A DNA stretch of 64,000 bases. Source: Streptomyces sp. NBC_01485 (GTDB lineage: Bacteria > Actinomycetota > Actinomycetes > Streptomycetales > Streptomycetaceae). Position 1 is the first letter of the stretch; every line of letters starts with the position of its first letter. The stretch covers positions 992,001 to 1,056,000 of the forward strand of contig NZ_CP109435.1 of NCBI RefSeq assembly GCF_036227125.1. The letters run 5' to 3'. Below the pieces are notes generated by a model. That model did not search any database. It was given only the letters and a program-made list of their open reading frames with translations, and had not been told where the DNA came from. Shown here in pieces: positions 44,189 to 54,154 of this stretch. The position numbers and the translations under genes are program-made.

Positions 44189-45157
44189 ATGCCGTTCGAA
44201 GTGCTGACCATGGGTCGCGTGGGGGTGGACGTGTATCCACTCCAGACAGGCGTGGGACTTGCGGAGGTCACTTCGTTCGGCAAGTACCTCGGCGGCAGCC
44301 CGACCAACGTCGCCGTCGCCGCCGCCCGGTACGGCCGCTCGGCCGCCGTGATCACGAAGACGGGCCGGGACCCGTTCGGCGAGTACGTCCGTACGGCCCT
44401 CACCGGCTACGGCGTCGACAGCCGCTACGTGGGGACGTCGGACATCGCGCCGACGCCGGTGACGTTCTGCGAGATCTTCCCGCCGGACGACTTCCCGCTG
44501 TACTTCTACCGGCTGCCGAAGGCTCCCGACCTGGACATCGAACCCGGTGAGCTGGACCTGGACGCGGTGCGGGACGCGCGGATCTTCTGGGTGACCGGGA
44601 CCGGGCTGAGCGAGGAGCCGAGCCGTTCGGCCACCCTCGCCGCGCTCGCGCACCGGGCCAAGTCGGGCTCCACCGTCTTCGACCTCGACTGGCGGCCGAT
44701 GTTCTGGTCGGACCCGTCCGAGGCGCGGGCGTACTACAAGGAGGCCCTGCGGCACACGACGGTCGCGGTCGGCAACCTCGACGAGTGCGAGGTCGCCACC
44801 GGTGAGCGGGAGCCGTACGCCGCCGCCAAGGCGCTGCTGGCGGCCGGTGTGGAGCTGGCGGTCGTGAAGCAGGGGCCGAAGGGCGTGCTCGCGATGGACC
44901 GGGACGGCTCGGCCGTCGAGATCCCGCCGGTCCCGGTCGACGTGGTCAACGGCCTGGGCGCCGGTGACGCCTTCGGCGGCGCCCTCTGCCACGGCCTGCT
45001 GGCCGGCTGGGACACCCGCCGCACCGTCTCCTTCGCCAACGCGGCGGGCGCCATCGTCGCGGGCCGGCTGGCCTGCTCCGAGGCGATGCCGACCGAGGCC
45101 GAGGTCGACACCAAGCTCCACGAGGCGTCCCTCGCCTCCACCGAACGAAAGGCGTGA
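44189..45157 (+). CDS. iolC: 5-dehydro-2-deoxygluconokinase
   Basis: 322 aa; GAGAGGAAA before the ATG. A PfkB/ribokinase-family sugar kinase: GKYLGGSPTNVAVAAARYG near the N-terminus (first family signature) and VNGLGAGDAFGGALCHGLL near residue 250, with the catalytic Asp in GAGD. In inositol breakdown it phosphorylates 2-deoxy-5-keto-D-gluconate. The DVYPLQTGVGL stretch near the start is typical of IolC. It begins the second unit of the locus, with the aldolase gene following 4 bp later. Confidence 0.93.
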   Translation: MPFEVLTMGRVGVDVYPLQTGVGLAEVTSFGKYLGGSPTNVAVAAARYGRSAAVITKTGRDPFGEYVRTALTGYGVDSRYVGTSDIAPTPVTFCEIFPPDDFPLYFYRLPKAPDLDIEPGELDLDAVRDARIFWVTGTGLSEEPSRSATLAALAHRAKSGSTVFDLDWRPMFWSDPSEARAYYKEALRHTTVAVGNLDECEVATGEREPYAAAKALLAAGVELAVVKQGPKGVLAMDRDGSAVEIPPVPVDVVNGLGAGDAFGGALCHGLLAGWDTRRTVSFANAAGAIVAGRLACSEAMPTEAEVDTKLHEASLASTERKA

Positions 45158-45161
45158 CGAC

Positions 45162-46034
45162 GTGCTGTCCGACAACGTGAGCCGGATCGTGGCCGCCCGG
45201 GTGAACGATCCCGGCGCCATCGCGGCCGCCGCCGCACGCCGGGTGAAGGCCACCTCGCTGCTGGGCGAGCACGGCAAGGCCATGATCGTCGCGGCGGACC
45301 ATCCGGCGCGCGGCGCCAACGGCGTCGGCGGCGACCCGAACGCCATGGCCGACCGCTTCGAGCTGCTGGACCGCCTGTGCACCGCGCTGGAGCGGCCGGG
45401 TGTGACGGGCGTGCTGGGCACGGCCGACATACTCGAGGACCTGCTGCTGCTCGGCGTCCTGGACGGCAAGAGCGTCTTCGGCTCGATGAACCGGGCCGGG
45501 CTCGCGGGTTCGGTCTTCGAGATCGACGACCGCTTCACCGGCTACGACGCCGAGGCGCTCGCCGACATGGGCTTCGACGGCGGCAAGATGCTCACCCGCA
45601 TCGCCCTCGACGACCCGGCGACGCCGTCCGTGCTGTTCGACACGGCGAAGGCGGTCAACGAGCTGAACGACCGTGAGCTCATCGCCATGGTCGAGCCGTT
45701 CCTGTCCTCCTGGCAGGACGGCAGGATCCGCAACGATCTCTCCACCGACGCCGTCATCAAGTCGATCACCATCGCCTCGGGACTGGGCCGGCGCACCGCC
45801 TACACCTGGCTGAAGCTGCCGGTGGTGGAGAACATGGAGCGCGTCCTGGCCTCCTCCACCCTGCCGGCGCTGCTGCTGGGCGGCGAGGTCACCGACCCGG
45901 AGGCGGCCTTCACGTCCTGGGGCAAGGCGCTCAAGCAGCCCACCGCACAGGGCCTGGTCGTCGGCCGCTCCCTGCTCTACCCGGCAGGCGGCGACGTGGC
46001 CGGTGCGGTGGACAAGGCGGTGAGCCTGCTGTGA
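45162..46034 (+). CDS. DeoC/FbaB-type aldolase, probable DKGP aldolase
   Basis: 290 aa from a GTG 4 bp after iolC, with GAAAGG upstream. It is a TIM-barrel of the Cgl0159/DeoC-FbaB type: KAMIVAADHPARGANGVGG, FGSMNRAGLAGSVFEIDDRF, GFDGGKMLTRIALDD and the C-terminal TAQGLVVGRSLLYPAGGDV phosphate-binding end. In Bacillus the cleavage of 2-deoxy-5-keto-gluconate 6-phosphate to DHAP and malonate semialdehyde is done by IolJ, of another family. Position between iolC and iolB suggests that this protein does the same step. Its stop overlaps iolB. Confidence 0.8.
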   Translation: MLSDNVSRIVAARVNDPGAIAAAAARRVKATSLLGEHGKAMIVAADHPARGANGVGGDPNAMADRFELLDRLCTALERPGVTGVLGTADILEDLLLLGVLDGKSVFGSMNRAGLAGSVFEIDDRFTGYDAEALADMGFDGGKMLTRIALDDPATPSVLFDTAKAVNELNDRELIAMVEPFLSSWQDGRIRNDLSTDAVIKSITIASGLGRRTAYTWLKLPVVENMERVLASSTLPALLLGGEVTDPEAAFTSWGKALKQPTAQGLVVGRSLLYPAGGDVAGAVDKAVSLL

Positions 46035-46909
46035 ACGACACGAGCAAGTACCACCTGCGCAGCGGGACGGCGGCCGACGGCCCCTACGACCTCCTGGTCA
46101 CGCCCGAGTCGGCGGGCTGGGGATACTCCGGGCTCAGGATCCTGACCCTGGGACCGGGTGAGGCGCACTCCCTGTCCACACACGACTCCGAGTTCCTGGT
46201 CCTGCCGCTGACGGGCTCCTGCTCCGTCACCACGGACGGCAAGGCCTTCGAACTCGAGGGACGGACGGGCGTGTTCGCCTCGGTCACCGACTTCGCGTAC
46301 GTACCGCGCGAGTCGGAGGCACTCATCAGCAGCGCGCAGGGAGGCCTGTTCGCGCTGCCCTCCGCCCGTACCGAGCGGAGCGGTCTGACCGCTCGGTACG
46401 GGCGCAAGGAGGACGTGCCGGTGGAGCTGCGCGGCGCGGGCGCGTGCTCACGGCAGGTCAACAACTACTGCCTGCCCGGCACGTTCGAGGCCGACCAGCT
46501 GCTGGTGTGCGAGGTGCTCACACCGGGCGGCAACTGGTCCTCGTACCCGCCGCACAAGCACGACGAGGCCCGGCCGGGTCTGGAGTCCGAGCTGGAGGAG
46601 ATCTACTACTTCCAGGTCTCGGGCGAGAACGGCTTCGGCTACCAGCGGGTCTACGGCACGCCGGACCGCCCGCTCGACGTGCTCGCCGAGGTCCGCTCCG
46701 GCGACACCGTGCTGATCCCGCACGGCTGGCACGGGCCGTCGATCGCCGCCCCCGGCTACGACCTCTACTACCTCAACGTCATGGCCGGTCCCGGTCAGGA
46801 CCGCGCCTGGCTGATCTGCGACGACCCCGCACACGGGTGGGTGCGCACGACGTGGGCGGCGCAGGACATCGACGACCGGCTCCCGTTCGAAGGACCCAAC
46901 GAGCAATGA
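46031..46909 (+). CDS. iolB: 5-deoxy-glucuronate isomerase
   Basis: 292 aa from a GTG overlapping the previous stop. The double cupin family is shown by LTLGPGEAHSLSTHDSEFLV in the first half and NWSSYPPHKHDEARPGLESE with ELEEIYYFQ in the second, which carries the metal-binding His and Glu residues. IolB turns 5-deoxy-glucuronate into 2-deoxy-5-keto-D-gluconate, the substrate of IolC. The length is normal. The iolD ATG overlaps its stop. Confidence 0.95.
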   Translation: MNDTSKYHLRSGTAADGPYDLLVTPESAGWGYSGLRILTLGPGEAHSLSTHDSEFLVLPLTGSCSVTTDGKAFELEGRTGVFASVTDFAYVPRESEALISSAQGGLFALPSARTERSGLTARYGRKEDVPVELRGAGACSRQVNNYCLPGTFEADQLLVCEVLTPGGNWSSYPPHKHDEARPGLESELEEIYYFQVSGENGFGYQRVYGTPDRPLDVLAEVRSGDTVLIPHGWHGPSIAAPGYDLYYLNVMAGPGQDRAWLICDDPAHGWVRTTWAAQDIDDRLPFEGPNEQ

Positions 46910-48783
46910 ACACCGTCCGACTCACCACCGCACAGGCCCTCGTGCGCTTCCTGGCCAACCAGTACAGCGAGCGCGACGGCCAGGAACAGCGCCTGATCCC
47001 CGGTGTCTGGGGCATCTTCGGGCACGGCAACGTGGCCGGGATCGGGCAGGCGCTGCTGCAGGCCGCCACGACCGGCGAGGCCGACCTGCCCTACTACCTG
47101 GCGCGCAACGAGCAGGGCATGGTGCACGCCTCGGTGGCCTACGCGAAGATGCGTGACCGCCTGGCGGCGTTCGCCTGCTCGGCGTCGACCGGCCCCGGCT
47201 CGACGAACATGATCACCGGTGCGGCGCTGGCCACCACCAACCGGCTGCCGGTGCTCCTGCTGCCCAGCGACATGTTCGCGACCCGTGCCGCCGACCCGGT
47301 GCTCCAGCAGTTGGAGGACAGCCGGGGCGGGGACGTCACGGTCAACGACGCCTTCCGCGCCGTGTCGAAGTACTTCGACCGCGTCTCGCGTCCCGAGCAG
47401 CTGATCCCGGCCGCGCTGGCGGCGATGCGGGTGCTGACCGACCCGGTGGAGACCGGCGCGGTCACTCTCGCCCTGCCGCAGGACGTGCAGGCGGAAGGCT
47501 ACGACTGGCCGGTCGCGTTCTTCCGGCGGCGGGTGTGGCACGTGGGCCGGCCGGTGCCCGAGCCGGCCGCGATCGAGCGGGCCGTGCGGCTGCTGCGCGG
47601 CGCGAAGAAGCCGCTGATCGTGGCGGGCGGCGGGGCGGTGTACTCCGGCGCCGAGACCGCGCTGCGGGCCTTCGCCGAGGGCACCGGCATCCCGGTCGCG
47701 GACACGCACGCGGGCAAGGGCGCGGTGCCGTGGGACCACCCGTGCGCGGTCGGCGGCATCGGCTCGACGGGTTCGTACGCGGCGAACGCGCTGGCGAAGG
47801 AGGCCGACGTCGTCGTCGGCATCGGCACCCGGTACTCCGACTTCACCACCGCCAGCCACACCGTGTTCGGCAACCCGGACGTCACGTTCGTCAACCTCAA
47901 CGTGGCCCGTCTGGACGCCGTCAAGCACTCGGCGGAGCCGCTGGTCGCGGACGCCCGGCTCGGCGTCCAGGCGCTCGCGGCGGCGCTGACGGACTGGGAG
48001 GTCGCGCCGGAGTACCGGGCGCACACCCGTCAACTCATCGCCCGTACGCGGGAGATCGAGGACAAGTGCTTCAACGTCGGGCACACCCCGCTGCCCGCGC
48101 AGACGGAGATCCTGGGCGCCCTGAACGACGTCCTCGACGACCGGGCGGTCGTGATCAACGCGGCCGGGTCGATGCCGGGTGACCTGCAGCAGTTGTGGCG
48201 GGCGCGGGATCCGAAGGCCTACCACGTGGAGTACGCGTACTCCTGCATGGGCTACGAGGTCGCCGCCGGCGTCGGGGCGAAGATGGCCGATCCGTCGCGC
48301 GAGGTCGTCGTCCTGGTCGGCGACGGCTCGTATCTGATGATGGCCCAGGAGATCGTGACCATGGTCTCCGAGGGCCTGAAGGTCATCATCGTGCTCGTCC
48401 AGAACCACGGCTTCGCGTCCATCGGCGCGCTGTCGGAGTCCCTCGGCTCGCAGCGGTTCGGTACCAAGTACCGCTACCGGGACGGGGATTCGGGTCTGCT
48501 CGACGGCGAGGTGCTGCCCGTCGACCTGGCGGCCAACGCCTCCTCGCTCGGCGCGGACGTCCTGCACGCCACCTCCGTCGAGGAGTTCCGGGTCGCGATG
48601 GAGAAGGCCAAGGCCGCCACCCGCACCACGGTCGTCCACGTCGAGACCGACCTCTACGGGCCGAACCCGCCCGGGCACGGCTGGTGGGACGTCCCCGTCA
48701 GCGAGGTCTCCGCCCTGGACACCACCAAAGCGGCCCACGACACCTACGCCACCCACAAGCGCGCCCAGCGGCACTACCTCTGA
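46906..48783 (+). CDS. iolD: 3D-(3,5/4)-trihydroxycyclohexane-1,2-dione hydrolase (ThDP enzyme)
   Basis: 625 aa; ATG overlaps the iolB stop. Thiamine-diphosphate enzyme with the three usual domains: N-terminal PYR domain (GIFGHGNVAGIGQALLQA, CSASTGPGSTNMITGAA), middle domain (PLIVAGGGAVYSGAETALRA) and C-terminal PP domain with the GDG...N motif (VLVGDGSYLMMAQEI, near residue 472, then VQNHGFASIG). It opens the inositol-derived ring to 5-deoxy-glucuronate. The family and length fit IolD closely. Confidence 0.95.
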   Translation: MNTVRLTTAQALVRFLANQYSERDGQEQRLIPGVWGIFGHGNVAGIGQALLQAATTGEADLPYYLARNEQGMVHASVAYAKMRDRLAAFACSASTGPGSTNMITGAALATTNRLPVLLLPSDMFATRAADPVLQQLEDSRGGDVTVNDAFRAVSKYFDRVSRPEQLIPAALAAMRVLTDPVETGAVTLALPQDVQAEGYDWPVAFFRRRVWHVGRPVPEPAAIERAVRLLRGAKKPLIVAGGGAVYSGAETALRAFAEGTGIPVADTHAGKGAVPWDHPCAVGGIGSTGSYAANALAKEADVVVGIGTRYSDFTTASHTVFGNPDVTFVNLNVARLDAVKHSAEPLVADARLGVQALAAALTDWEVAPEYRAHTRQLIARTREIEDKCFNVGHTPLPAQTEILGALNDVLDDRAVVINAAGSMPGDLQQLWRARDPKAYHVEYAYSCMGYEVAAGVGAKMADPSREVVVLVGDGSYLMMAQEIVTMVSEGLKVIIVLVQNHGFASIGALSESLGSQRFGTKYRYRDGDSGLLDGEVLPVDLAANASSLGADVLHATSVEEFRVAMEKAKAATRTTVVHVETDLYGPNPPGHGWWDVPVSEVSALDTTKAAHDTYATHKRAQRHYL

Positions 48784-48796
48784 GAAGGAACGTCTC

Positions 48797-50287
<1,491 letters not shown>

Positions 50288-50321
50288 GATTCCCCACCGG
50301 GACTTTTCGAAAGGCACCACC

Positions 50322-51518
50322 ATGACCACCTCGGGCAAGCCCCTTTCCGTCGCGGTGATCGGAGCCGGCATGGCCGGCCGCAGCCACGCCGCCGGTTACC
50401 GCAACGTCAACACGGTCTTCGGCGCCGGTCTGCCGCCGGTGCGGCTGGCCGCGATCGCCGACGCCAACGTCGCGCTCGGCGAGGACGCCGCCCGCCGCTA
50501 CGGCTTCGAGAAGGCGCTCCCGAGCTGGGAGGCCGTCGCCGAGGACCCGACGATCGACGCCGTCAGCATCGTCGTGGGCAACGCCCTGCACCGCCCGATC
50601 GCGGAGGCGCTGGTCGCCGCGGGCAAGCACGTGCTGTGCGAGAAGCCGCTGGCCGGTTCGCTGGAAGACGCGCGCGCGATGGCCGAGCTGGAGCGCTCCG
50701 CCGACGTCGTGACGGCCGTCGGCTACACCTTCCGCCGCTCCCCCGGCATCGCCGGCATCCGTGACCACGTGCAGCGCGGTGAGCTGGGTGACCTCACCCT
50801 GTTCAGCGGGCGCTACTGGTGCGACTACGCGACCGACCCGCGCGGTCCGCTGAGCTGGCGCTTCAAGGGCGGCGCGGGTTCGGGCGCGCTCGGTGACATC
50901 GGCTCGCACGTCATCGACGCCGCCGAGTACGTCGCCGGTCCCATCGTGTCCGTCTCGGGCGCCGTCCTCTCGACGCAGATCACCAAGCGTCCGCTGCCGC
51001 TGGGCGCGGTCGTCGGGCACAACGCCGCTCCGGTCTCCGACGAGGTCGGCGAGGTGGAGAACGAGGACACCGCGTCCTTCACCGCCACCTTCGCGTCGGG
51101 CCTGGTCGGCACCTTCTCGGTGACGCGCACCGGCTTCGGCCTGCCCAACGGGCTCGCCTTCGACGTCCTGGGCGTGGGCGGGCGTGCCGCGTTCGACCAG
51201 CACCGCCCGGCCGAGTACCTCTTCGACGACGCCCAGCCCGACGCCCGCACCCAGGGCGCCCGGCAGGTCATCGTCGGACCGCACCTGCCGTACTTCGCCG
51301 GCGGTGTCCCGATGGAGGCCGCGGGCGTGGGCGCCAACAACGCCGACAACTTCACGTACCAGACCCGGGCCTTCCTGGACCAGGTCGCGGGCGTCGCCGA
51401 GCCGCTGCCGGCCTGCGCCACCTTCGCCGACGCGCTGCGCACCATGGAGATCATCCAGGCCGTCGTCGACTCCTCCCGCAACGGCGGCGTCGCCGTCGCC
51501 GTTCCGCCCGTCGCCTGA
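50322..51518 (+). CDS. Gfo/Idh/MocA oxidoreductase, probable inositol 2-dehydrogenase-like
   Basis: 398 aa; GAAAGG before the ATG. N-terminal Rossmann fold with SVAVIGAGMAGRSHAAGYRN, then HVLCEKPLAGSLEDARAMAE (the conserved EKP with catalytic Lys), and a C-terminal alpha/beta domain with GDIGSHVIDAAEYVAG. Such enzymes oxidise inositols or sugars with NAD. Adjacent to iolA and a sugar isomerase, it may be IolG or an IolG/IolW-like enzyme for another inositol isomer. It is slightly longer than typical IolG (about 340 aa). Confidence 0.85.
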   Translation: MTTSGKPLSVAVIGAGMAGRSHAAGYRNVNTVFGAGLPPVRLAAIADANVALGEDAARRYGFEKALPSWEAVAEDPTIDAVSIVVGNALHRPIAEALVAAGKHVLCEKPLAGSLEDARAMAELERSADVVTAVGYTFRRSPGIAGIRDHVQRGELGDLTLFSGRYWCDYATDPRGPLSWRFKGGAGSGALGDIGSHVIDAAEYVAGPIVSVSGAVLSTQITKRPLPLGAVVGHNAAPVSDEVGEVENEDTASFTATFASGLVGTFSVTRTGFGLPNGLAFDVLGVGGRAAFDQHRPAEYLFDDAQPDARTQGARQVIVGPHLPYFAGGVPMEAAGVGANNADNFTYQTRAFLDQVAGVAEPLPACATFADALRTMEIIQAVVDSSRNGGVAVAVPPVA

Positions 51519-51547
51519 CGTCCCGCACGCATCCAAGGAGCACCCAC

Positions 51548-52546
51548 ATGGCCCTCAAGCTCGGCGCCTACACCGCCTGTCTGCACGACCGCCCCCTCAC
51601 CGAGGCCCTCGACATCCTCAAGGAGAACGGTCTGACCTCGGTGGAGGTCAACACCGGCGGCTTCATCCCCTCCCCGCACTGCCCGGTCGACCTGCTGCTG
51701 TCGTCGGCCAAGGCCCGCGAGGAGTACCTGGCGACCTTCGCCGAGCGCGGGATGGAGCTCACCGGCCTCAACTGCAACGGCAACCCGCTCAACCCGCTCC
51801 CCGGCGTCGGCCCGAAGCACGCCGACGACCTGCGGCGCACCATCCGCCTCGCCGGTCTGCTGGGCGTCAAGCACGTGGTCACCATGTCCGGCACCCCCGG
51901 CTCCGACCCCGACGCCAAGTACCCGTCCTGGGTCGTCAACCCGTGGGACGGCGTCTACATGGACGTCCTGGACTACCAGTGGGGCGTGGCCGTCGAGTTC
52001 TGGAAGGAGATCGACGCGCTGGCCCGGGAGAACGACGTCCGGGTCGCCATCGAGATGCACCCGCACAACGTCGTCTTCTCCCCCGTCACGCTCAAGCGTC
52101 TCGTCGACGCGGGCGGCCTGACGAACGTCGGCGCGGAGATGGACCCGTCCCACCTGATGTGGCAGGGCATGGACATCATCGCGTCCATCAAGTGGCTGGG
52201 CCCGCTGGTGTTCCACGCCGCCGCGAAGGACGCGACGCTCTGCCCGGGCGCCGACATCCGCGGCGTCCTGGACACGTCGTTCGCCCGTGTGCCCGCCGAC
52301 GACCCGGGCAAGGTCCCGACCGGCTACGGCTTCTGGTGCAACTCCTGGCCCGAGAACCCGGCGTGGAAGTTCGTCGCCGTCGGCAACGGCAACGGGATCC
52401 CGTTCTGGACCGAGTTCCTGCGCGCCCTCGCCGAGATCGACCCGCAGATGGCCGTGAACATCGAGCACGAGGACGCCGCCTACTCGCAGACCGAGGGTCT
52501 CGCTCTGGCGGCGAAGAACCTGCACAGCGCCGCCTCCGAGCTGTGA
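51548..52546 (+). CDS. Sugar phosphate isomerase/epimerase (second copy)
   Basis: 332 aa; AAGGAG 8 bp before the ATG. TIM barrel of the xylose-isomerase-like family with GLTSVEVNTGGFIPSPHCP, VAIEMHPHNVVFSP, NVGAEMDPSHLMWQG, VFHAAAKDATL and VNIEHEDAAYSQTEGL; the Glu, Asp, His and Glu residues in these blocks bind the metal. It follows the Gfo/Idh gene by 29 bp, a pairing common for oxidation then isomerisation or dehydration of a sugar or inositol. A convergent terminator follows. Confidence 0.88.
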   Translation: MALKLGAYTACLHDRPLTEALDILKENGLTSVEVNTGGFIPSPHCPVDLLLSSAKAREEYLATFAERGMELTGLNCNGNPLNPLPGVGPKHADDLRRTIRLAGLLGVKHVVTMSGTPGSDPDAKYPSWVVNPWDGVYMDVLDYQWGVAVEFWKEIDALARENDVRVAIEMHPHNVVFSPVTLKRLVDAGGLTNVGAEMDPSHLMWQGMDIIASIKWLGPLVFHAAAKDATLCPGADIRGVLDTSFARVPADDPGKVPTGYGFWCNSWPENPAWKFVAVGNGNGIPFWTEFLRALAEIDPQMAVNIEHEDAAYSQTEGLALAAKNLHSAASEL

Positions 52547-52571
52547 CCTGACCCGTCCCGTACACCCACGT

Positions 52572-52604
52572 GGCCCCCCTACCCGCTCGCCGGGTACGGG
52601 GGCC
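52572..52604. terminator. Hairpin terminator between convergent genes
   Basis: GGCCCCCCTACCC and GGGTACGGGGGCC pair over 13 bp with one mismatch around a 7-base loop. It lies 25 bp after the isomerase stop and 27 bp before the end of the beta-propeller gene, so it probably ends both transcripts. Confidence 0.8.
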
Positions 52605-52631
52605 GCGTCGTGCGGTGACCGGTCCGGTCCG

Positions 52632-53621
52632 CTAGCCGCGGTCGCGCTGGTGGACGCGGGCCAGGAGCAGGTTCGGGTCCTGGCCGGTGAAGTACGCGGC
52701 GCTGGTGACGTAGGCGGTGCGGCCGCGTACGGCCACGGAGGTGGGGTTGGACAGCCCGTCCTGCCGGGTGAGGACGATCTTGTGGGTGCCGTCGGGGCGG
52801 ACCAGGGCGATCCGGTTGCCGACGAGCAGGGCGGCGAGGACGGTGTCCCGGTGCCGCTCGACGAAACCGAAGTCGTCGATCCCGGCCAGGCCGCTGGCCC
52901 GGGTCCGGATCGCTCCGGCGGAGCCGTTCTCGCGCACGGGGATGCGCAGCAGGGTCGCGGCGTCGCTGTTGGAGACCCACACGGCGTCGTGGTGGACCCG
53001 CAGGCCGTTGGCTCCGATGCCGGACGCGGGGGGCGCGGTGCCGGGTTCGAGTTCGGCTCCGGTGGCCCAGAGCGTGGGCTCGCCGCCCGCGCGCGGGACG
53101 CGCCAGACGGCGCCCAGGACGGAGTCCGCGGCGTAGAGCACGCCCCGGCGCTCGTCGAGGGCGAGGCCGTTGGGGAAGCCCTTCGGCGGGAGCTTGGCGA
53201 TCTGCCGGGGTGCGCTGCCGTCGGGGGCGATGCGCCAGATGCCGGTCTTGGCGGTGCCGGTGGCGTAGGTGACGTAGAGGGTGCCGTCCTCGGCGCGGGC
53301 GATGCCGAGGACGACGGCCGCGCCGACGACGGGGGTGCTCGGGTTCGCGACGGCGGGCAGGGTGGCGAGGATCCGCGTCCGGCCCTCCCGGGTGACGTTG
53401 GCGACCTGCCGGGCGCCCGCGAACGTCAGGTCGGCGGAACCGTCGGGTTCGAGCGCGATGTTCTCCGGTGTCTGTCCCTCGGCGAAGTCGAAGTGGGCGA
53501 CGACGCGCGGGGCGGAGACGGCCGGCTCGCCGCCCGCGGCGGGAGCCGTGGCGAGCAGGCCGAGGGCGAGAGCGGCGGCGGCGGTGCCCGCCAGGCGTGG
53601 GAGTCGGGGCAGTCGGGGCAT
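52632..53621 (-). CDS. Secreted SMP-30/NHL-type beta-propeller protein
   Basis: 329 aa starting at the ATG at 53621; the longer frame upstream does not look coding. A signal peptide (Arg-rich start, TAAAALALGLLATAP, cleavage near AGG) is followed by repeats of about 45 residues with ENIALEPDGSADLTF, GIARAEDGTLYVTYATG, FPNGLALDERRGVLYAADS and LRVHHDAVWVSNSD, typical six-bladed propellers of the SMP-30/gluconolactonase type. It should act outside the cell as a lactonase or sugar-binding protein. Specific active-site residues could not be assigned. Confidence 0.82.
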   Translation of the reverse strand: MPRLPRLPRLAGTAAAALALGLLATAPAAGGEPAVSAPRVVAHFDFAEGQTPENIALEPDGSADLTFAGARQVANVTREGRTRILATLPAVANPSTPVVGAAVVLGIARAEDGTLYVTYATGTAKTGIWRIAPDGSAPRQIAKLPPKGFPNGLALDERRGVLYAADSVLGAVWRVPRAGGEPTLWATGAELEPGTAPPASGIGANGLRVHHDAVWVSNSDAATLLRIPVRENGSAGAIRTRASGLAGIDDFGFVERHRDTVLAALLVGNRIALVRPDGTHKIVLTRQDGLSNPTSVAVRGRTAYVTSAAYFTGQDPNLLLARVHQRDRG

Positions 53622-53835
53622 GGGCCTGTGGACCTCTTCGGGAGGGGGGCGGGGGTGCGCCGCCGGGCGGCGGCCAGACGACCATGGCGGTGCCTGGGCG
53701 GTGGCCGCCGCCGTCGCGGCCGGGCGTTCGCCCACGTGGCCCAGGGCATGGACCCGGCTGCCGCTCACGCGGGTGACCCGGCATGCCGCAGACTGTCCCG
53801 TGCGGACCGACACTCGACCGGTAAGGAAGCACAGC

Positions 53836-54126
53836 GTGATCATCTTCGGCACCAAGGGATACCTCTACCAACTGGCGATACTGACGCTGCTGTGCGGGAG
53901 CTGCGGCAACCCCGCCGCGCACACGCTCAGGAAGCGGGTCACGAAGTTCACGCTGTTCTTCGTGCCGCTGTTCCCGTTCTCGACGAAGTACGGGACGCAG
54001 TGCACGTTCTGCGGCGCCGAGCAGAAGGCGACGAAGGAGCAGGCGGACCAGTTGCTGGCGCAGAGCGCGGGCGCCGGCGGGGGCCAGCAGTACGGGCAGC
54101 CTCAGCAGCAGCCGTACCAGAACTGA
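53836..54126 (+). CDS. Small zinc-ribbon protein
   Basis: 96 aa from a GTG with AAGGAAG 7 bp before. It starts with MIIFGTKGYLYQLAILTLLC, and two CxxC pairs (CGSCGN and CTFCGA), separated by a basic and aromatic stretch, form a zinc ribbon. The last 20 residues are Gln/Gly/Pro-rich. Similar proteins are frequent in streptomycetes; the function is not known. It is divergent from the propeller gene. Confidence 0.8.
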   Translation: MIIFGTKGYLYQLAILTLLCGSCGNPAAHTLRKRVTKFTLFFVPLFPFSTKYGTQCTFCGAEQKATKEQADQLLAQSAGAGGGQQYGQPQQQPYQN

Positions 54127-54154
54127 CGGCCGGCCCGCCTCGTCCGCCTCGGCC

